Source: an uncultured Lachnospiraceae bacterium
GTDB lineage: Bacteria > Bacillota > Clostridia > Lachnospirales > Lachnospiraceae
Assembly: GCA_947175035.1 (NCBI GenBank)
Contig: CAMWLG010000009.1
Coordinates: forward strand, 1-64,000
Reading direction: 5' to 3'
Length of the DNA: 64,000 nucleotides
In this document: in pieces, positions 18,342 to 27,383 of the stretch
Numbering within the stretch: position 1 is the stretch's first letter
Layout: each line of letters begins with the position of its first letter
Notes under the pieces: generated by a model
Databases searched by the model: none
What the model was told of the DNA's origin: nothing
Seen by the model: the letters and a program-made list of their open reading frames with translations, nothing else
Translations under genes and position numbers: made by a program

Positions 18342-19742
18342 CTAAAACAAACTATCAATGGCGTCCTGCACCGTCTTCACCCCAATAATCTGCATATTGT
18401 CCTTCCCATCCCCCGCGCTTCCCCTTGCAATATCCTTGGCATTCACCCAGGGCAGCACGCAGATCTCAAACCCCATCTTTTGTGCCTCGGCAACCCTCTG
18501 TTTTGCCATGCTGACCCCGCGGACCTCACCGGAGAGCCCCACCTCGCCAAAGGCTATCAGCTTCGGATTCAGCACCTGATTGCGAAAGCTTGACAGAATC
18601 GACAATACAATCCCCAAATCAATCGCCGGCTCCATGATTTTCATGCCCCCCGTGATATTCACATAAGCATCACAACCCGCCAGCTGCACCCCCGATCGTT
18701 TCTCAAGCACTGCCATCAAAAGATTTACCCGATTAAAATCCGTGCCCGTGGCCTGCCTGCGGGGAATTCCGAAGTTGCTGTGACATACCAATGCCTGAAT
18801 CTCGATCAAAAGCGGCCTCGTCCCCTCCATGGTACATGCCACCACGGAACCGCTGGCATTCTCCGGACGTCCGGTCAACATATATTCCGATGCATTGACC
18901 ACCTCGGTCAACCCCTGCTCCCGCATCTCAAACACACCAATCTCATTGGTGGAGCCAAAACGATTCTTCACGCTCCGCAATATCCGATAGGAAGCATATC
19001 TGTCGCCCTCAAAGTAGAGCACCGTATCAACCATATGCTCCAACACTCTGGGACCTGCCACGGTTCCTTCCTTAGTCACATGCCCCACAATAAACACGGA
19101 CACGCCAAGGCCCTTTGCAAGCTGCAAAAGCACACCCGTGGATTCCCGCACTTGGGACACGCTTCCCGGCGCGGCAGACACATTATCATTGAACATGGTC
19201 TGAATGGAGTCAATGACTACCACCTCCGGCTTTTCCCGACGAATCACCTCCTCGATATCCTCTAGATTCGTCTCGCACAGCAAAAGCATCTGATCTGTGA
19301 AATCTCCAATACGATCCGCCCGCATCTTGATCTGCACCCGGGATTCCTCCCCCGAGATGTAAAGCACCCTATGGTTTGACTGCGCCAGATTCCTGCACAC
19401 CTGCAAAAGCAAAGTCGATTTGCCAATGCCGGGGTCTCCGCCCACCAATGTAAGCGATCCCTGCACGATACCTCCCCCCAGCACGCGATCCAACTCCCCG
19501 ATTCCCGTGAGGAGCTTGCTCTCCTCTTGAATCATCACCTGTGCAAGCACGCAGGGATCCGCAGATTGTCCGCTCGACACCCTGCCGCCCCCGCTGCCGG
19601 ACGCCTTTGCAGCACTCTTGCTCACTGTCTCCTCCACAAAGGTATTCCATTCCTTACAGGCAGGGCACTGCCCCATCCACTTGGTAGACTCATGTCCGCA
19701 ATTTTGACAGAAAAAAATGGTTGCTGTTTTCCCTTTTGCCAT
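18342..19742 (-). CDS. radA: DNA repair protein RadA
   Basis: The 466-residue protein shows the RadA order: a four-cysteine zinc finger (CQNCGHESTKWMGQCPAC), a RecA-like ATPase with Walker A GGDPGIGKSTLLLQ, the RadA-specific KNRFGSTNE motif, and a C-terminal Lon-protease-like domain (VNITGGMKIMEPAIDLGIVLSI). RadA promotes branch migration in recombination repair. The start at 19742 follows GAAGGAGCG; the ORF track begins 17 codons earlier inside the upstream terminator. It follows the 137-residue gene after a terminator. Confidence 0.96.
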   Translation of the reverse strand: MAKGKTATIFFCQNCGHESTKWMGQCPACKEWNTFVEETVSKSAAKASGSGGGRVSSGQSADPCVLAQVMIQEESKLLTGIGELDRVLGGGIVQGSLTLVGGDPGIGKSTLLLQVCRNLAQSNHRVLYISGEESRVQIKMRADRIGDFTDQMLLLCETNLEDIEEVIRREKPEVVVIDSIQTMFNDNVSAAPGSVSQVRESTGVLLQLAKGLGVSVFIVGHVTKEGTVAGPRVLEHMVDTVLYFEGDRYASYRILRSVKNRFGSTNEIGVFEMREQGLTEVVNASEYMLTGRPENASGSVVACTMEGTRPLLIEIQALVCHSNFGIPRRQATGTDFNRVNLLMAVLEKRSGVQLAGCDAYVNITGGMKIMEPAIDLGIVLSILSSFRNQVLNPKLIAFGEVGLSGEVRGVSMAKQRVAEAQKMGFEICVLPWVNAKDIARGSAGDGKDNMQIIGVKTVQDAIDSLF

Positions 19743-19777
19743 AAATTCGCTCCTTCTCACCTCATTGCTCTGCGCAT

Positions 19778-19816
19778 AGAAAACATCCCGCACTCGGCGG
19801 CACCGAATACGGGATG
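19778..19816 (-). terminator. terminator after the 137-residue gene
   Basis: CATCCCG and CGGGATG pair around an inner CGG/CCG stem and are followed by TTTTCT on the minus strand. It separates the 137-residue gene from radA. Confidence 0.75.
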
Positions 19817-19829
19817 TCTCAACAATATC

Positions 19830-20243
19830 TTATGCTCGAACCACCTTGACGGTAACCTCCCCGGCATTCTCCAACTCAACGCTCAGAGAAAGCTTGCCGC
19901 CCAAACCGGTCTTCATTGTTCCAACGTTTCTGTCGCCCACGAACACCTCGTATTCCGTCTCATCCGTGAGCCCTATGGTAATCTGCGCATCCGCATCTCC
20001 CGCCACAGTGAACTCCACGCCGTCAGCACGCTCTGTAAAATTCAGGACGCTGGTGCCGGGCACCGACTCATACAAGAACATGCCATTCTTTTCAAGCTTG
20101 GTAATCTCATTGTAGGTCTTCACCTTCAACAAGTCTCCCTGATGCTTAAAATCCTCAACCTTTGCCTTCTGTGCAAGCTTATGATTGCCGAAACTAATTG
20201 ATCCGTCCGACTCGGTGCGAACCAATTCCTCTACTACTGCCAT
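19830..20243 (-). CDS. conserved small beta-rich protein (137 aa), often mislabelled endosialidase
   Basis: The product starts MAVVEELVRTESDGSISFGNHKLAQKAKVEDFKHQGDLLKVKTYNEITKLEKNGMFLYESVPG and ends with a beta-sandwich-like stretch (YEVFVGDRNVGTMKTGLGGKLSLSVELENAGEVTVKVV). From memory, such proteins are common in Lachnospiraceae and are sometimes named endosialidase, but nothing here resembles a sialidase: there is no signal peptide and no Asp-box. AGGAGGACAAAAGAG before ATG fixes the start. It has its own TATACT-type promoter and terminator. Function unknown. Confidence 0.8.
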   Translation of the reverse strand: MAVVEELVRTESDGSISFGNHKLAQKAKVEDFKHQGDLLKVKTYNEITKLEKNGMFLYESVPGTSVLNFTERADGVEFTVAGDADAQITIGLTDETEYEVFVGDRNVGTMKTGLGGKLSLSVELENAGEVTVKVVRA

Positions 20244-20358
20244 CTCTTTTGTCCTCCTGATTATTGTCATAAACGGGCACTCCCGTCATGCTCATACATC
20301 TACCCTTAGTATAATATAAATCCGGCATTTTTTCCACACAAAAAAACTTTTTTTATTC

Positions 20359-22800
20359 TCAGCGCTTCACCACGAAATTCACTTTGTCATTTTTAAATCC
20401 GGCGCTGACCGTGTCCCCAGGCTGCACCTTTTTCATTAGAATCTCCTCCGCAAGCGAATCCTCAACCACGGACTGAATCGCCCTCTTTAAAGGACGGGCC
20501 CCCATCTTGTTGTCAGCATATTTCTTCACCAAATGCTCCTTCAGAGCAGGTGTCATGCTCAGCCTGATATCCATCTGGGTCTCACAGCGTTTGTAGAGAT
20601 TAGATGCCAGAAGATTCACGATCGCCTTCATATTGTCTTCACCCAGCTGGTGGAACACGATAATATCATCAATTCGATTGATGAATTCGGGCTTGAAGCT
20701 CTTCTTGACCTCCTCCATCACCGCGGACTTCATTTTCTCATAATCTTTCTTCTCGCTGCTTACCGCGGCAAATCCCAGATTCTTGGGATCCACAATACGC
20801 TGCGCCCCCGCGTTGGAGGTCATGATCAGGATCGTGTTCTTAAAGCTCACCTTGCGCCCCTTGGAGTCCGTAATATGCCCATCATCCAACACCTGCAGCA
20901 ATATATTAAACACATCCGGATGCGCCTTCTCGATCTCATCAAAAAGCACAACAGAATAAGGGTTCCTGCGCACCTTCTCCGAGAGTTGTCCGCCCTCCTC
21001 GAAACCCACATACCCGGGCGGTGAGCCAATCATTTTGGAGACGGAATGCCCCTCCATATATTCCGACATATCCACACGAATCATGGCGTCCTCCGAGCCA
21101 AACATCGCTTCCGCCAACGCCTTGGACAACTCTGTTTTGCCCACACCCGTAGGTCCCAGGAAAAGGAAGGAGCCAATGGGGCGGTGAGGGTCTTTCAGTC
21201 CTACCCTGCCCCGGCGCATAGCCTTGGCGACAGCGCTGACCGCCTCCTCCTGACCAATCACGCGCTTATGCAGAATCCCCTCCAGCTTCAGAAGCTTCTC
21301 ACTCTCCTTCTCCGCCAGCTTCTGCACGGGAATCTTCGTCCACATTGCCACAACCTCAGCAATCTCATTCTCTCCGATACTGTAACTGAGATTGTCCTCC
21401 TTCGCCTGCCGGCGCGCCAGCTGCCTCTCGTATTTCTTGGTCAATTCATCCTGATGGTGCTTGATCTCCGCTGCCTGTGTAAATGCCTCCATGCGAATGG
21501 AACGCTCAATCTGCTTATCCATCTTCTTGATCTGTTCCGCCAATTCCTTTAATTTATCCGGCACGTCCATGGCCTTCAATCTCGCGCTGGCAGCCGCCTC
21601 GTCAATCAAATCGATGGCCTTGTCCGGAAGATTCCTGTCGTTGATATAGCGATTGGACAATCGCACCGCTGCCGCCACCGCCTCCCCGGTGATGCGTACC
21701 TTATGGTGTTCCTCGTACCGCCCCTTAATCCCCTCCAGAATGCGGATTGCCTCCTCCTCGGAGGGTTCCTCCACGGTCACGGGCTGGAACCGCCGCTCCA
21801 ACGCGGCATCTTTCTCCACATACTTGCGGTATTCCGCAATGGTGGTAGCGCCAATCAGCTGAATCTCCCCTCTCGCCAAAGAGGGCTTCAATATATTGGA
21901 AGCGTCAATCGCGCCCTCCGCGCCGCCCGCACCAATTATGGTATGCAGTTCGTCGAGAAAGAGAATCACGTTGCCGTCCTCAACAACTTCCTTTACCACT
22001 TTCTTGATGCGTTCCTCAAACTCGCCGCGGTACTTACTGCCTGCCACCATACCGGCCAAATCCAATGTCAGCACACGCTTATTCTGCACGGTAAAAGGCA
22101 CATCCCCCGCCACAATGCGGAGCGCCAATCCCTCCACCACGGCGGTCTTACCCACGCCGGGTTCCCCGATCAGACAAGGATTGTTCTTCGTCCGGCGACT
22201 CAAAATCTGCACCACCCGACGAATCTCATCTCCCCTTCCAATCACGGGATCAAGCTTTCCTTCCCTTGCCAATGCTGTCAAATCTCTGCTGTATTGGTTC
22301 AAAGTCGAAGCCTTGCCCTTACTCTGTCCCCGCTTGCCCAAGTCCTCCTTGTACAGATTGCCATCCTGACCAATGGCGATCAAAGTGTCCACATATACCT
22401 TCTGTACATTAATGCTTAAAGTGTTCAACAGACGCACGGCCACATTCTCGCCCTCCTTGATCAGAGCCAGCAGAATATGCTCCGTTCCAACCTGAGCCTG
22501 CCCGAAACGCTCCGCCTGCCTGTGGGCTTCCTCCAGGATTTTCTGGGCACGGGGAGAATAGCCCTCTCGCTCTCTCAGGGAGATTCCCTTGTCAAAGGCA
22601 ATCAAATCACGGATCATGTCCTTGACATGGTCAATATCCACTCCGTTCTCCTCAAGCACCTTGGCAGCCACTCCGCTCTGCTCCGCCAAAAGTCCCACCA
22701 AAATGTGTTCTGTCCCGATATAGCCCTGTTTTAAGCTTCTCGCACATTTGGCAGCCTGCGCCAGAGCCTCCTTTGCCTTATCCGTATAATCTGACTGCAT
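20359..22800 (-). CDS. clpC: ATP-dependent Clp protease ATP-binding subunit ClpC
   Basis: The 813-residue AAA+ unfoldase has a double Clp N-domain (YIGTEHILVGLL and QVGTEHILLALI), two ATPase modules with Walker A sites GEPGVGKT and GPTGVGKT and Walker B LFLDELHT and VLFDEIEKAH, and a middle domain with coiled-coil heptads between them. It feeds proteins to ClpP in the cytoplasm. It lies 19 bases downstream of gntR, and both appear to share the gntR promoter. The ctsR, mcsA and mcsB genes that often precede clpC in Bacillota are not here. Confidence 0.97.
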   Translation of the reverse strand: MQSDYTDKAKEALAQAAKCARSLKQGYIGTEHILVGLLAEQSGVAAKVLEENGVDIDHVKDMIRDLIAFDKGISLREREGYSPRAQKILEEAHRQAERFGQAQVGTEHILLALIKEGENVAVRLLNTLSINVQKVYVDTLIAIGQDGNLYKEDLGKRGQSKGKASTLNQYSRDLTALAREGKLDPVIGRGDEIRRVVQILSRRTKNNPCLIGEPGVGKTAVVEGLALRIVAGDVPFTVQNKRVLTLDLAGMVAGSKYRGEFEERIKKVVKEVVEDGNVILFLDELHTIIGAGGAEGAIDASNILKPSLARGEIQLIGATTIAEYRKYVEKDAALERRFQPVTVEEPSEEEAIRILEGIKGRYEEHHKVRITGEAVAAAVRLSNRYINDRNLPDKAIDLIDEAAASARLKAMDVPDKLKELAEQIKKMDKQIERSIRMEAFTQAAEIKHHQDELTKKYERQLARRQAKEDNLSYSIGENEIAEVVAMWTKIPVQKLAEKESEKLLKLEGILHKRVIGQEEAVSAVAKAMRRGRVGLKDPHRPIGSFLFLGPTGVGKTELSKALAEAMFGSEDAMIRVDMSEYMEGHSVSKMIGSPPGYVGFEEGGQLSEKVRRNPYSVVLFDEIEKAHPDVFNILLQVLDDGHITDSKGRKVSFKNTILIMTSNAGAQRIVDPKNLGFAAVSSEKKDYEKMKSAVMEEVKKSFKPEFINRIDDIIVFHQLGEDNMKAIVNLLASNLYKRCETQMDIRLSMTPALKEHLVKKYADNKMGARPLKRAIQSVVEDSLAEEILMKKVQPGDTVSAGFKNDKVNFVVKR

Positions 22801-22819
22801 CTCTCAGCCCTCCATCATT

Positions 22820-23191
22820 CTAATTTATATAATCCCTGTAAATCTCATCAATCAACTCATGAATCTCTGCCACGGAAATATTTTTGCAGCTGCTCTTAGC
22901 AAGTATGACCTGCAATTCCTTTTTCAATTCCTCCATAGCCTGTATATGATCCACATCCACCGCGATCACGGCGCCCCGCCTGCGATCCACCTTGACATAT
23001 CCCTCCTGCTTCAACACAGTGTATGCCTTATTCACCGTATGCATGTTGATTCCAATCATATCCGCCAGCTGACGCACGCTGGGAAGGGAGTCCCCTTCAT
23101 GAAACTGTGCGGTGGCAATGCCCAGAATAATCTGATTGCGCAGCTGAAGATACAATGCCTCATCACTATTAAAATCTATCTCGATTATCAT
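22820..23191 (-). CDS. GntR family regulator, short YtrA-like type
   Basis: The 123-residue protein has a winged helix-turn-helix (about 8-75: EALYLQLRNQIILGIATAQFHEGDSLPSVRQLADMIGINMHTVNKAYTVLKQEGYVKVDRRRGAVI) and a short helical tail of about 45 residues rather than a ligand domain. This matches the YtrA subfamily. GGGAGGTGGCCGG precedes ATG. It is the first gene before clpC, and a 17-bp palindrome overlaps its promoter, suggesting that it represses its own operon in place of CtsR. The inducing signal is unknown. Confidence 0.9.
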   Translation of the reverse strand: MIIEIDFNSDEALYLQLRNQIILGIATAQFHEGDSLPSVRQLADMIGINMHTVNKAYTVLKQEGYVKVDRRRGAVIAVDVDHIQAMEELKKELQVILAKSSCKNISVAEIHELIDEIYRDYIN

Positions 23192-23215
23192 CCGGCCACC
23201 TCCCGCGCAACGAAA

Positions 23216-23264
23216 ACACCCACATTGTTATACATATCATATAACAGTGTGGGTGTGCTGTCAA
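23216..23264 (-). promoter_or_regulatory. gntR-clpC promoter embedded in a 17-bp palindrome
   Basis: On the minus strand TTGACA (23259-23264) and TATGAT (23236-23241) are separated by 17 bases, a near-perfect sigma-A promoter. The inverted repeat ACACCCACATTGTTATA (23216-23232) and its partner (23240-23256) match at 16 of 17 positions around a seven-base centre, and cover the spacer, the -10 box and the likely start site. This is the layout of a repressor operator. It could also act as a weak terminator for the upstream SH3 gene because TTTTCG follows on the minus strand. Confidence 0.8.
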
Positions 23265-23298
23265 CCTGAAAAAAGTTTATCAGTTTTTCTTATCCCTT

Positions 23299-24888
23299 TT
23301 ATATTTGGTCATCATCCACGTCGATAAACTGGAATTCAAACTCGTCATCATTGATAAAATTCTTTGCTCTCCATTTCTCTTTCCGCTGAGGCTGGGAGGC
23401 TGTATTCTCCTGCGTCTGAATCTCCTGTTCATATTCAGGCATCTGTCCTCCTGCATAATCCTGACGGGACTGCATCTGCATTTCTGCGGAAGAATCATTT
23501 ATCGGGTGAGGTGCACCATTGCCTGAACCCGCTGGCCTTTGCCCTGCCGGACGCTGCTGGCTGCCTGAACCTGCCGGTCTCTGCCCTGCCGGACGCTGCT
23601 GGCTCCCGGAACCCGCCGGTCTTTGCCCTGCCGGGCGCTGCTCCCCTGAACCTGCCGGTCTCTGTCCCGTCGGACGCTGCTGGCTCCCGGATCCTGCCGG
23701 TCTCTGTCCCGCCGGACGCTGCTGGCTCCCGGATCCTGTCGGTCTCTGCCCTGCCGGGCGCTGCTGGCCGCCTGAGCCGGATGGTCTCTGCCCTGCAGGT
23801 CGCCTTCCGCCTTGCGTCCCCGCCTGCTGCCTCTCCCTTTGACCGGTTCCGCTTCTATCAATCGGTCTGTCTGCTGTTCTGCGGTGCATAGTCTCTTTCT
23901 CGACTTCATCGAAATAAGCAGCATCTGACATATCCTTTAACTTAAAGATCATCAGTGTAAGAATCGTCGCCAACACAATCAGCAGCATCACCAATACGAT
24001 TCGCCAAATCTGCAAACTTTTATTGCTGTCGTTGAGGCTCTCCAAAGTCTCTTTATTCTTTTCCACCGTGGCAAACATATTATCAATATCCCAGCTTTTG
24101 TTCGAGGTATTGTCAATCAGATGCCATTTGCCATCCTCGTAATAAGTATCCCAGTCCTTGAACACATTGGGTTCCGGCTCCTCTGCCCCCGTCTGCTCCG
24201 AATCCCCCGGAGCCTCCGCCGATGTACCTGCAGGAACCAACTCCCCGCTCACTGATATATACCTTGCCTGAATAAATCCTTTTACCTCAGAACCTCCGGA
24301 AGTATAGCTGATCTGTAACCAATCCATACTGTCTGTTCCCACAGCCTGACCGGTGACAGTCAGCTTGGTTCCGCTCTGGGCAGTGTTGACAATACGGCTG
24401 GTGGTGGAAGCATTCTGACGAACGCGCACAGGCGAAGTGCTTGACACGCTGCCTTCCACAGGCTCCACCGGAGTAACCTGCACCACCGTCTCGTCGGGGG
24501 TAGACGTGGTAGGAGTCGAGGAAGTAGCGGAAGTGGTAGAACTCACAATCGTGGAAGGAGTGCTTCCGTCCGTGATCGTCATCAGATCGGAACGGATATA
24601 TCCGGTGATCGTGCCATCCGTGACTTGATACCATATCATTCCGTCACTCCCCGTAATCTGCCCTTTGACATTCACCACCGCATCCTGTAACGCGCTTCCC
24701 ACAGAATCGCTGCTGGTGCTGGGTTCCTTCCGAATCTTCGCGCTGCTCGCCGTCACCTTTCCGCTGCTGTCCGCATGTCCGACAATCGCCAAACCATCCG
24801 CGGTAAGTCCCACCAACAGCGCCGTCAACAACACCAGAGTCCCAAGCAATGCCCTACATCTGTCATGCCATCTGCCAATTTTACTCAT
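23299..24888 (-). CDS. SH3b-domain membrane protein with repetitive C-terminal tail
   Basis: The 529-residue protein starts with a signal or anchor (LLGTLVLLTALLVGLTADGLAIVGHA). Two bacterial SH3 domains follow (about 42-105, ASSAKIRKEPSTSSDSVG; about 150-215, TSPVRVRQNASTTSRIVNTAQSGTKLTVTG), separated by a Ser/Thr linker. A transmembrane segment lies near residues 295-317 (IWRIVLVMLLIVLATILTLMIF). The tail carries about seven 14-residue repeats of the QRPAGQRPAGSGSQ type and ends acidic (DDEFEFQFIDVDDDQI). The SH3 part probably faces the wall and the tail the cytoplasm. It lies 30 bases after the zinc-ribbon gene. Confidence 0.8.
   Translation of the reverse strand: MSKIGRWHDRCRALLGTLVLLTALLVGLTADGLAIVGHADSSGKVTASSAKIRKEPSTSSDSVGSALQDAVVNVKGQITGSDGMIWYQVTDGTITGYIRSDLMTITDGSTPSTIVSSTTSATSSTPTTSTPDETVVQVTPVEPVEGSVSSTSPVRVRQNASTTSRIVNTAQSGTKLTVTGQAVGTDSMDWLQISYTSGGSEVKGFIQARYISVSGELVPAGTSAEAPGDSEQTGAEEPEPNVFKDWDTYYEDGKWHLIDNTSNKSWDIDNMFATVEKNKETLESLNDSNKSLQIWRIVLVMLLIVLATILTLMIFKLKDMSDAAYFDEVEKETMHRRTADRPIDRSGTGQRERQQAGTQGGRRPAGQRPSGSGGQQRPAGQRPTGSGSQQRPAGQRPAGSGSQQRPTGQRPAGSGEQRPAGQRPAGSGSQQRPAGQRPAGSGSQQRPAGQRPAGSGNGAPHPINDSSAEMQMQSRQDYAGGQMPEYEQEIQTQENTASQPQRKEKWRAKNFINDDEFEFQFIDVDDDQI
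23522..23812 (-). repeat. seven in-frame 42-bp tandem repeats in the SH3 protein gene
   Basis: Six units of 42 bp and one of 39 bp follow one another in phase with the codons, encoding 14-residue units such as QRPAGQRPAGSGSQ. The units differ mostly at third codon positions and by a few Ala/Thr/Ser swaps. The 107-residue plus-strand ORF here is the mirror of the repeats. Confidence 0.9.
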
Positions 24889-24918
24889 TTGTTCATCCTC
24901 TCTGTAGAATAATGTATC

Positions 24919-25368
24919 CTATTCACGATGGAAACGTCTATGTCCCTCGTCACCTTTACCGCCCATGCCAACGCCATGGAGATTCGCGTTAGATAAACGG
25001 CGCTGCTGCTCCTCCAGATTGCGATGTGCCTTCATCTCACATTCCGGACATAATCTGCCGCTTCGTATATCCTTTCCGCAAACCTCACAGCGCATGAATG
25101 TCTTAGACCCTTCTGCCACCTGCAGTCTGGATTCCTTCAACATCTGCCGGATTGACTTTTGGGCAACCCCCGTCTCCTTCTCGACCTCCACCGCGTTCGC
25201 CCCCGGCTTCTTCTCCAGAAACAGTCTCACCTTGCCATAATCATCATATTCAAGCTCTCCACATTCCTCACAGCGGTACTCGCCCACACCCTTAAAAATC
25301 ATCACTCCGCCACATTCCTTGCAGACCCGCGGAATATGATACTCGTCCTCCAAAACTATTCTTTTCAC
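24919..25368 (-). CDS. zinc-ribbon protein resembling the YvyF/flagellar-operon family
   Basis: The 149-residue protein has two Cys4 zinc ribbons, at about 16-37 (CKECGGVMIFKGVGEYRCEECG) and 95-111 (CEVCGKDIRSGRLCPEC). Between them lies a helix-turn-helix-like stretch (AVEVEKETGVAQKSIRQMLKESRLQVAEG). The arrangement resembles the small YvyF proteins of Firmicutes flagellar operons, but no flagellar gene lies here. The start codon is GTG with AGGG upstream. It sits between purD and the SH3 gene, probably at the end of the pur transcript. The role is unknown; nucleic-acid binding is likely. Confidence 0.75.
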   Translation of the reverse strand: MKRIVLEDEYHIPRVCKECGGVMIFKGVGEYRCEECGELEYDDYGKVRLFLEKKPGANAVEVEKETGVAQKSIRQMLKESRLQVAEGSKTFMRCEVCGKDIRSGRLCPECEMKAHRNLEEQQRRLSNANLHGVGMGGKGDEGHRRFHRE

Positions 25369-25403
25369 AATAATCCCTCATTTCTGCTATACGGCCCTTT
25401 TTA

Positions 25404-26678
25404 CTATGCCTCGTCTATCGCTTTGCCGATATCATGACGCATATATTTATTTTCAAAAGAAATCCATTCCGTCGCCGCATAGGCGTTGGCTCTGGCCTCT
25501 TTCAAATCCTTTCCCTTGGCAGTCACACCCAGCACGCGTCCGCCGTTGGTGACAATCCCCTTCTCTGACTGTTTGGTTCCCGCATGAAAACAATAATAGC
25601 CTTCCGCCTGCTCAAACCGCTCCAATCCCTCGATCACAAACCCCTTCTCATAGGATACCGGATAACCATCGCTGGCAAGCACCACACACACGGCCGCATT
25701 GTCCTCAAACTGCAGATTGATCTGATCCAACGTGCCGTCCACACACGCCTCCATCACCTCGATAATGTCATTTTTCATGCGGGGCAGCACCACCTGCGCC
25801 TCAGGATCACCGAACCTTGCATTGTATTCCAACACCCTGGGCCCGTTTGGCGTGAGCATCAGCCCGAAGAAAATCACTCCCTTGAAAGGTCTGCCCTCCG
25901 CCGCCATGGCATCCACCGTTGCCTGATATATGTATTTTCTGCAATAATCATCCACTTCCTTGGTATAAAAGGGGCTTGGGGAAAATGTTCCCATACCGCC
26001 CGTGTTCAATCCCTGATCTCCGTCCTTTGCCCGCTTATGATCCTGCGCGGAGGTCATGATTCGAATCGTCCTGCCGTCCACAAAGGAGAGCACACTGACC
26101 TCCCGTCCGGTCATGAACTCCTCAATCACCATGCGGTTGCCCGCCTCACCGAATTTCTTATCCTTCATGATAGAAGCGACACCCTCCAGGGCCTCCTCCT
26201 TGGTATTGCAGATCAATACCCCCTTGCCCAGCGCCAGTCCGTCCGCCTTCAACACGATGGGAAAGCTTGCCTTCTCGTTCAAATATCTGACAGCCTCGTC
26301 CGCGTCGTCAAAGTTCTCGTATGCCGCCGTGGGAATATGATACTTCTTCATCAAATCCTTGGAGAAGGCTTTGCTGCCCTCCAAAATCGCCGCATTCTTG
26401 CGAGGACCGAATGTGCGGATTCCCGCTGCCTCCATCTCGTCCACCAGACCGCCCACCAGCGGGTCGTCCATGCCCACGATCACAAAATCTACCGCATTCT
26501 CCTTGGCAAATGCCACCAATTTGTCAAACTCCATGGCGCCGATTGCCACGCACTCTGCAATCTGCCCTATCCCTGCATTGCCGGGAGCACAATAGATTTT
26601 CTCCACCTTGGGGCTCTTGGCCACGGAAGCAGCAATCGCATGTTCGCGTCCACCACTGCCCACAATCAATACTTTCAT
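25404..26678 (-). CDS. purD: phosphoribosylamine-glycine ligase
   Basis: The 424-residue ATP-grasp enzyme joins phosphoribosylamine and glycine to give GAR, the second step of purine synthesis. Markers are MKVLIVGSGGREHAIA, DFVIVGMDDPLVGGL, the ATP-grasp loop IVLKADGLALGKGVLIC and VLEYNARFGDPEAQVVLP. The start at 26678 is supported by GAGGTG eight bases upstream; the 11 upstream codons of the ORF track have no site. It follows purN by 54 bases in the purE-M-N-D operon. Confidence 0.97.
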   Translation of the reverse strand: MKVLIVGSGGREHAIAASVAKSPKVEKIYCAPGNAGIGQIAECVAIGAMEFDKLVAFAKENAVDFVIVGMDDPLVGGLVDEMEAAGIRTFGPRKNAAILEGSKAFSKDLMKKYHIPTAAYENFDDADEAVRYLNEKASFPIVLKADGLALGKGVLICNTKEEALEGVASIMKDKKFGEAGNRMVIEEFMTGREVSVLSFVDGRTIRIMTSAQDHKRAKDGDQGLNTGGMGTFSPSPFYTKEVDDYCRKYIYQATVDAMAAEGRPFKGVIFFGLMLTPNGPRVLEYNARFGDPEAQVVLPRMKNDIIEVMEACVDGTLDQINLQFEDNAAVCVVLASDGYPVSYEKGFVIEGLERFEQAEGYYCFHAGTKQSEKGIVTNGGRVLGVTAKGKDLKEARANAYAATEWISFENKYMRHDIGKAIDEA

Positions 26679-26732
26679 ATACCAGCACCTCGTTTCTCTC
26701 GCATTTGCCATTCGCTATTCTTTATTCCATAC

Positions 26733-27359
26733 TCATCCCCGACGCACTACGTGTCCGTTTATGACTTCAATGCGTTCGTTTGCAATATCATCAATCGCCC
26801 GGGGCAGCAGTATCCACTCTGCCTGCTCCATGACACGCCTCTGCAGTGTCTCCGGGGTATCCCCCTCCTCCACAGACACACTCTTTTGCGCGATAATCGG
26901 TCCTTCGTCCATTCCGTCCGTCACAAAGTGCACCGTCGCGCCAGTCACCTTCACACCGCGCTCCAACGCCTTTTCATGTACCTTCAACCCATAATATCCC
27001 ACACCGCAAAATGACGGAATCAGCGAAGGGTGAATATTGATGATCCGGTTGGAATACCGCGCCACCATCTTCGGTGGAATCGCCACCAGAAAACCCGCCA
27101 GCACGATCAAATCCGGCTGCAGCTCGTCTATTCCCTTCAAGAGAGCCTCATGAAAAAGCTCTCTGCTCTCATAATCCTTTGGCGAAATACTGATCGCCGG
27201 GATTCCCGCATTCCGCGCCCGTTCTAAGCTCTTTACGGTTTTGTTGTTGCTGATGACACCCACCAGTTCCACATTCGTGATCTCGCCCGCCGCCACGCCA
27301 TCAATAATCGCCTGCAAATTGGTCCCGCCACCGGAGACCAGTACCACTACTCTCAACAT
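26733..27359 (-). CDS. purN: phosphoribosylglycinamide formyltransferase
   Basis: The 208-residue folate-dependent GAR transformylase begins VVVLVSGGGTNLQAIIDG and carries the catalytic set Asn-His-Asp in IINIHPSLIPSF and HFVTDGMDEGPII. It uses 10-formyl-THF to formylate GAR for the third purine step. It lies 24 bases after purM and 54 before purD. Confidence 0.97.
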   Translation of the reverse strand: MLRVVVLVSGGGTNLQAIIDGVAAGEITNVELVGVISNNKTVKSLERARNAGIPAISISPKDYESRELFHEALLKGIDELQPDLIVLAGFLVAIPPKMVARYSNRIINIHPSLIPSFCGVGYYGLKVHEKALERGVKVTGATVHFVTDGMDEGPIIAQKSVSVEEGDTPETLQRRVMEQAEWILLPRAIDDIANERIEVINGHVVRRG

Positions 27360-27383
27360 AGCCTTTCCAGCATCTCCTCTCGG

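Noticed and set aside
23519-23842. 107-residue plus-strand ORF with CPAGRCWLPEPAGL repeats
   Set aside because: It is the mirror of the in-frame repeats of the SH3 gene and has no ribosome binding site.
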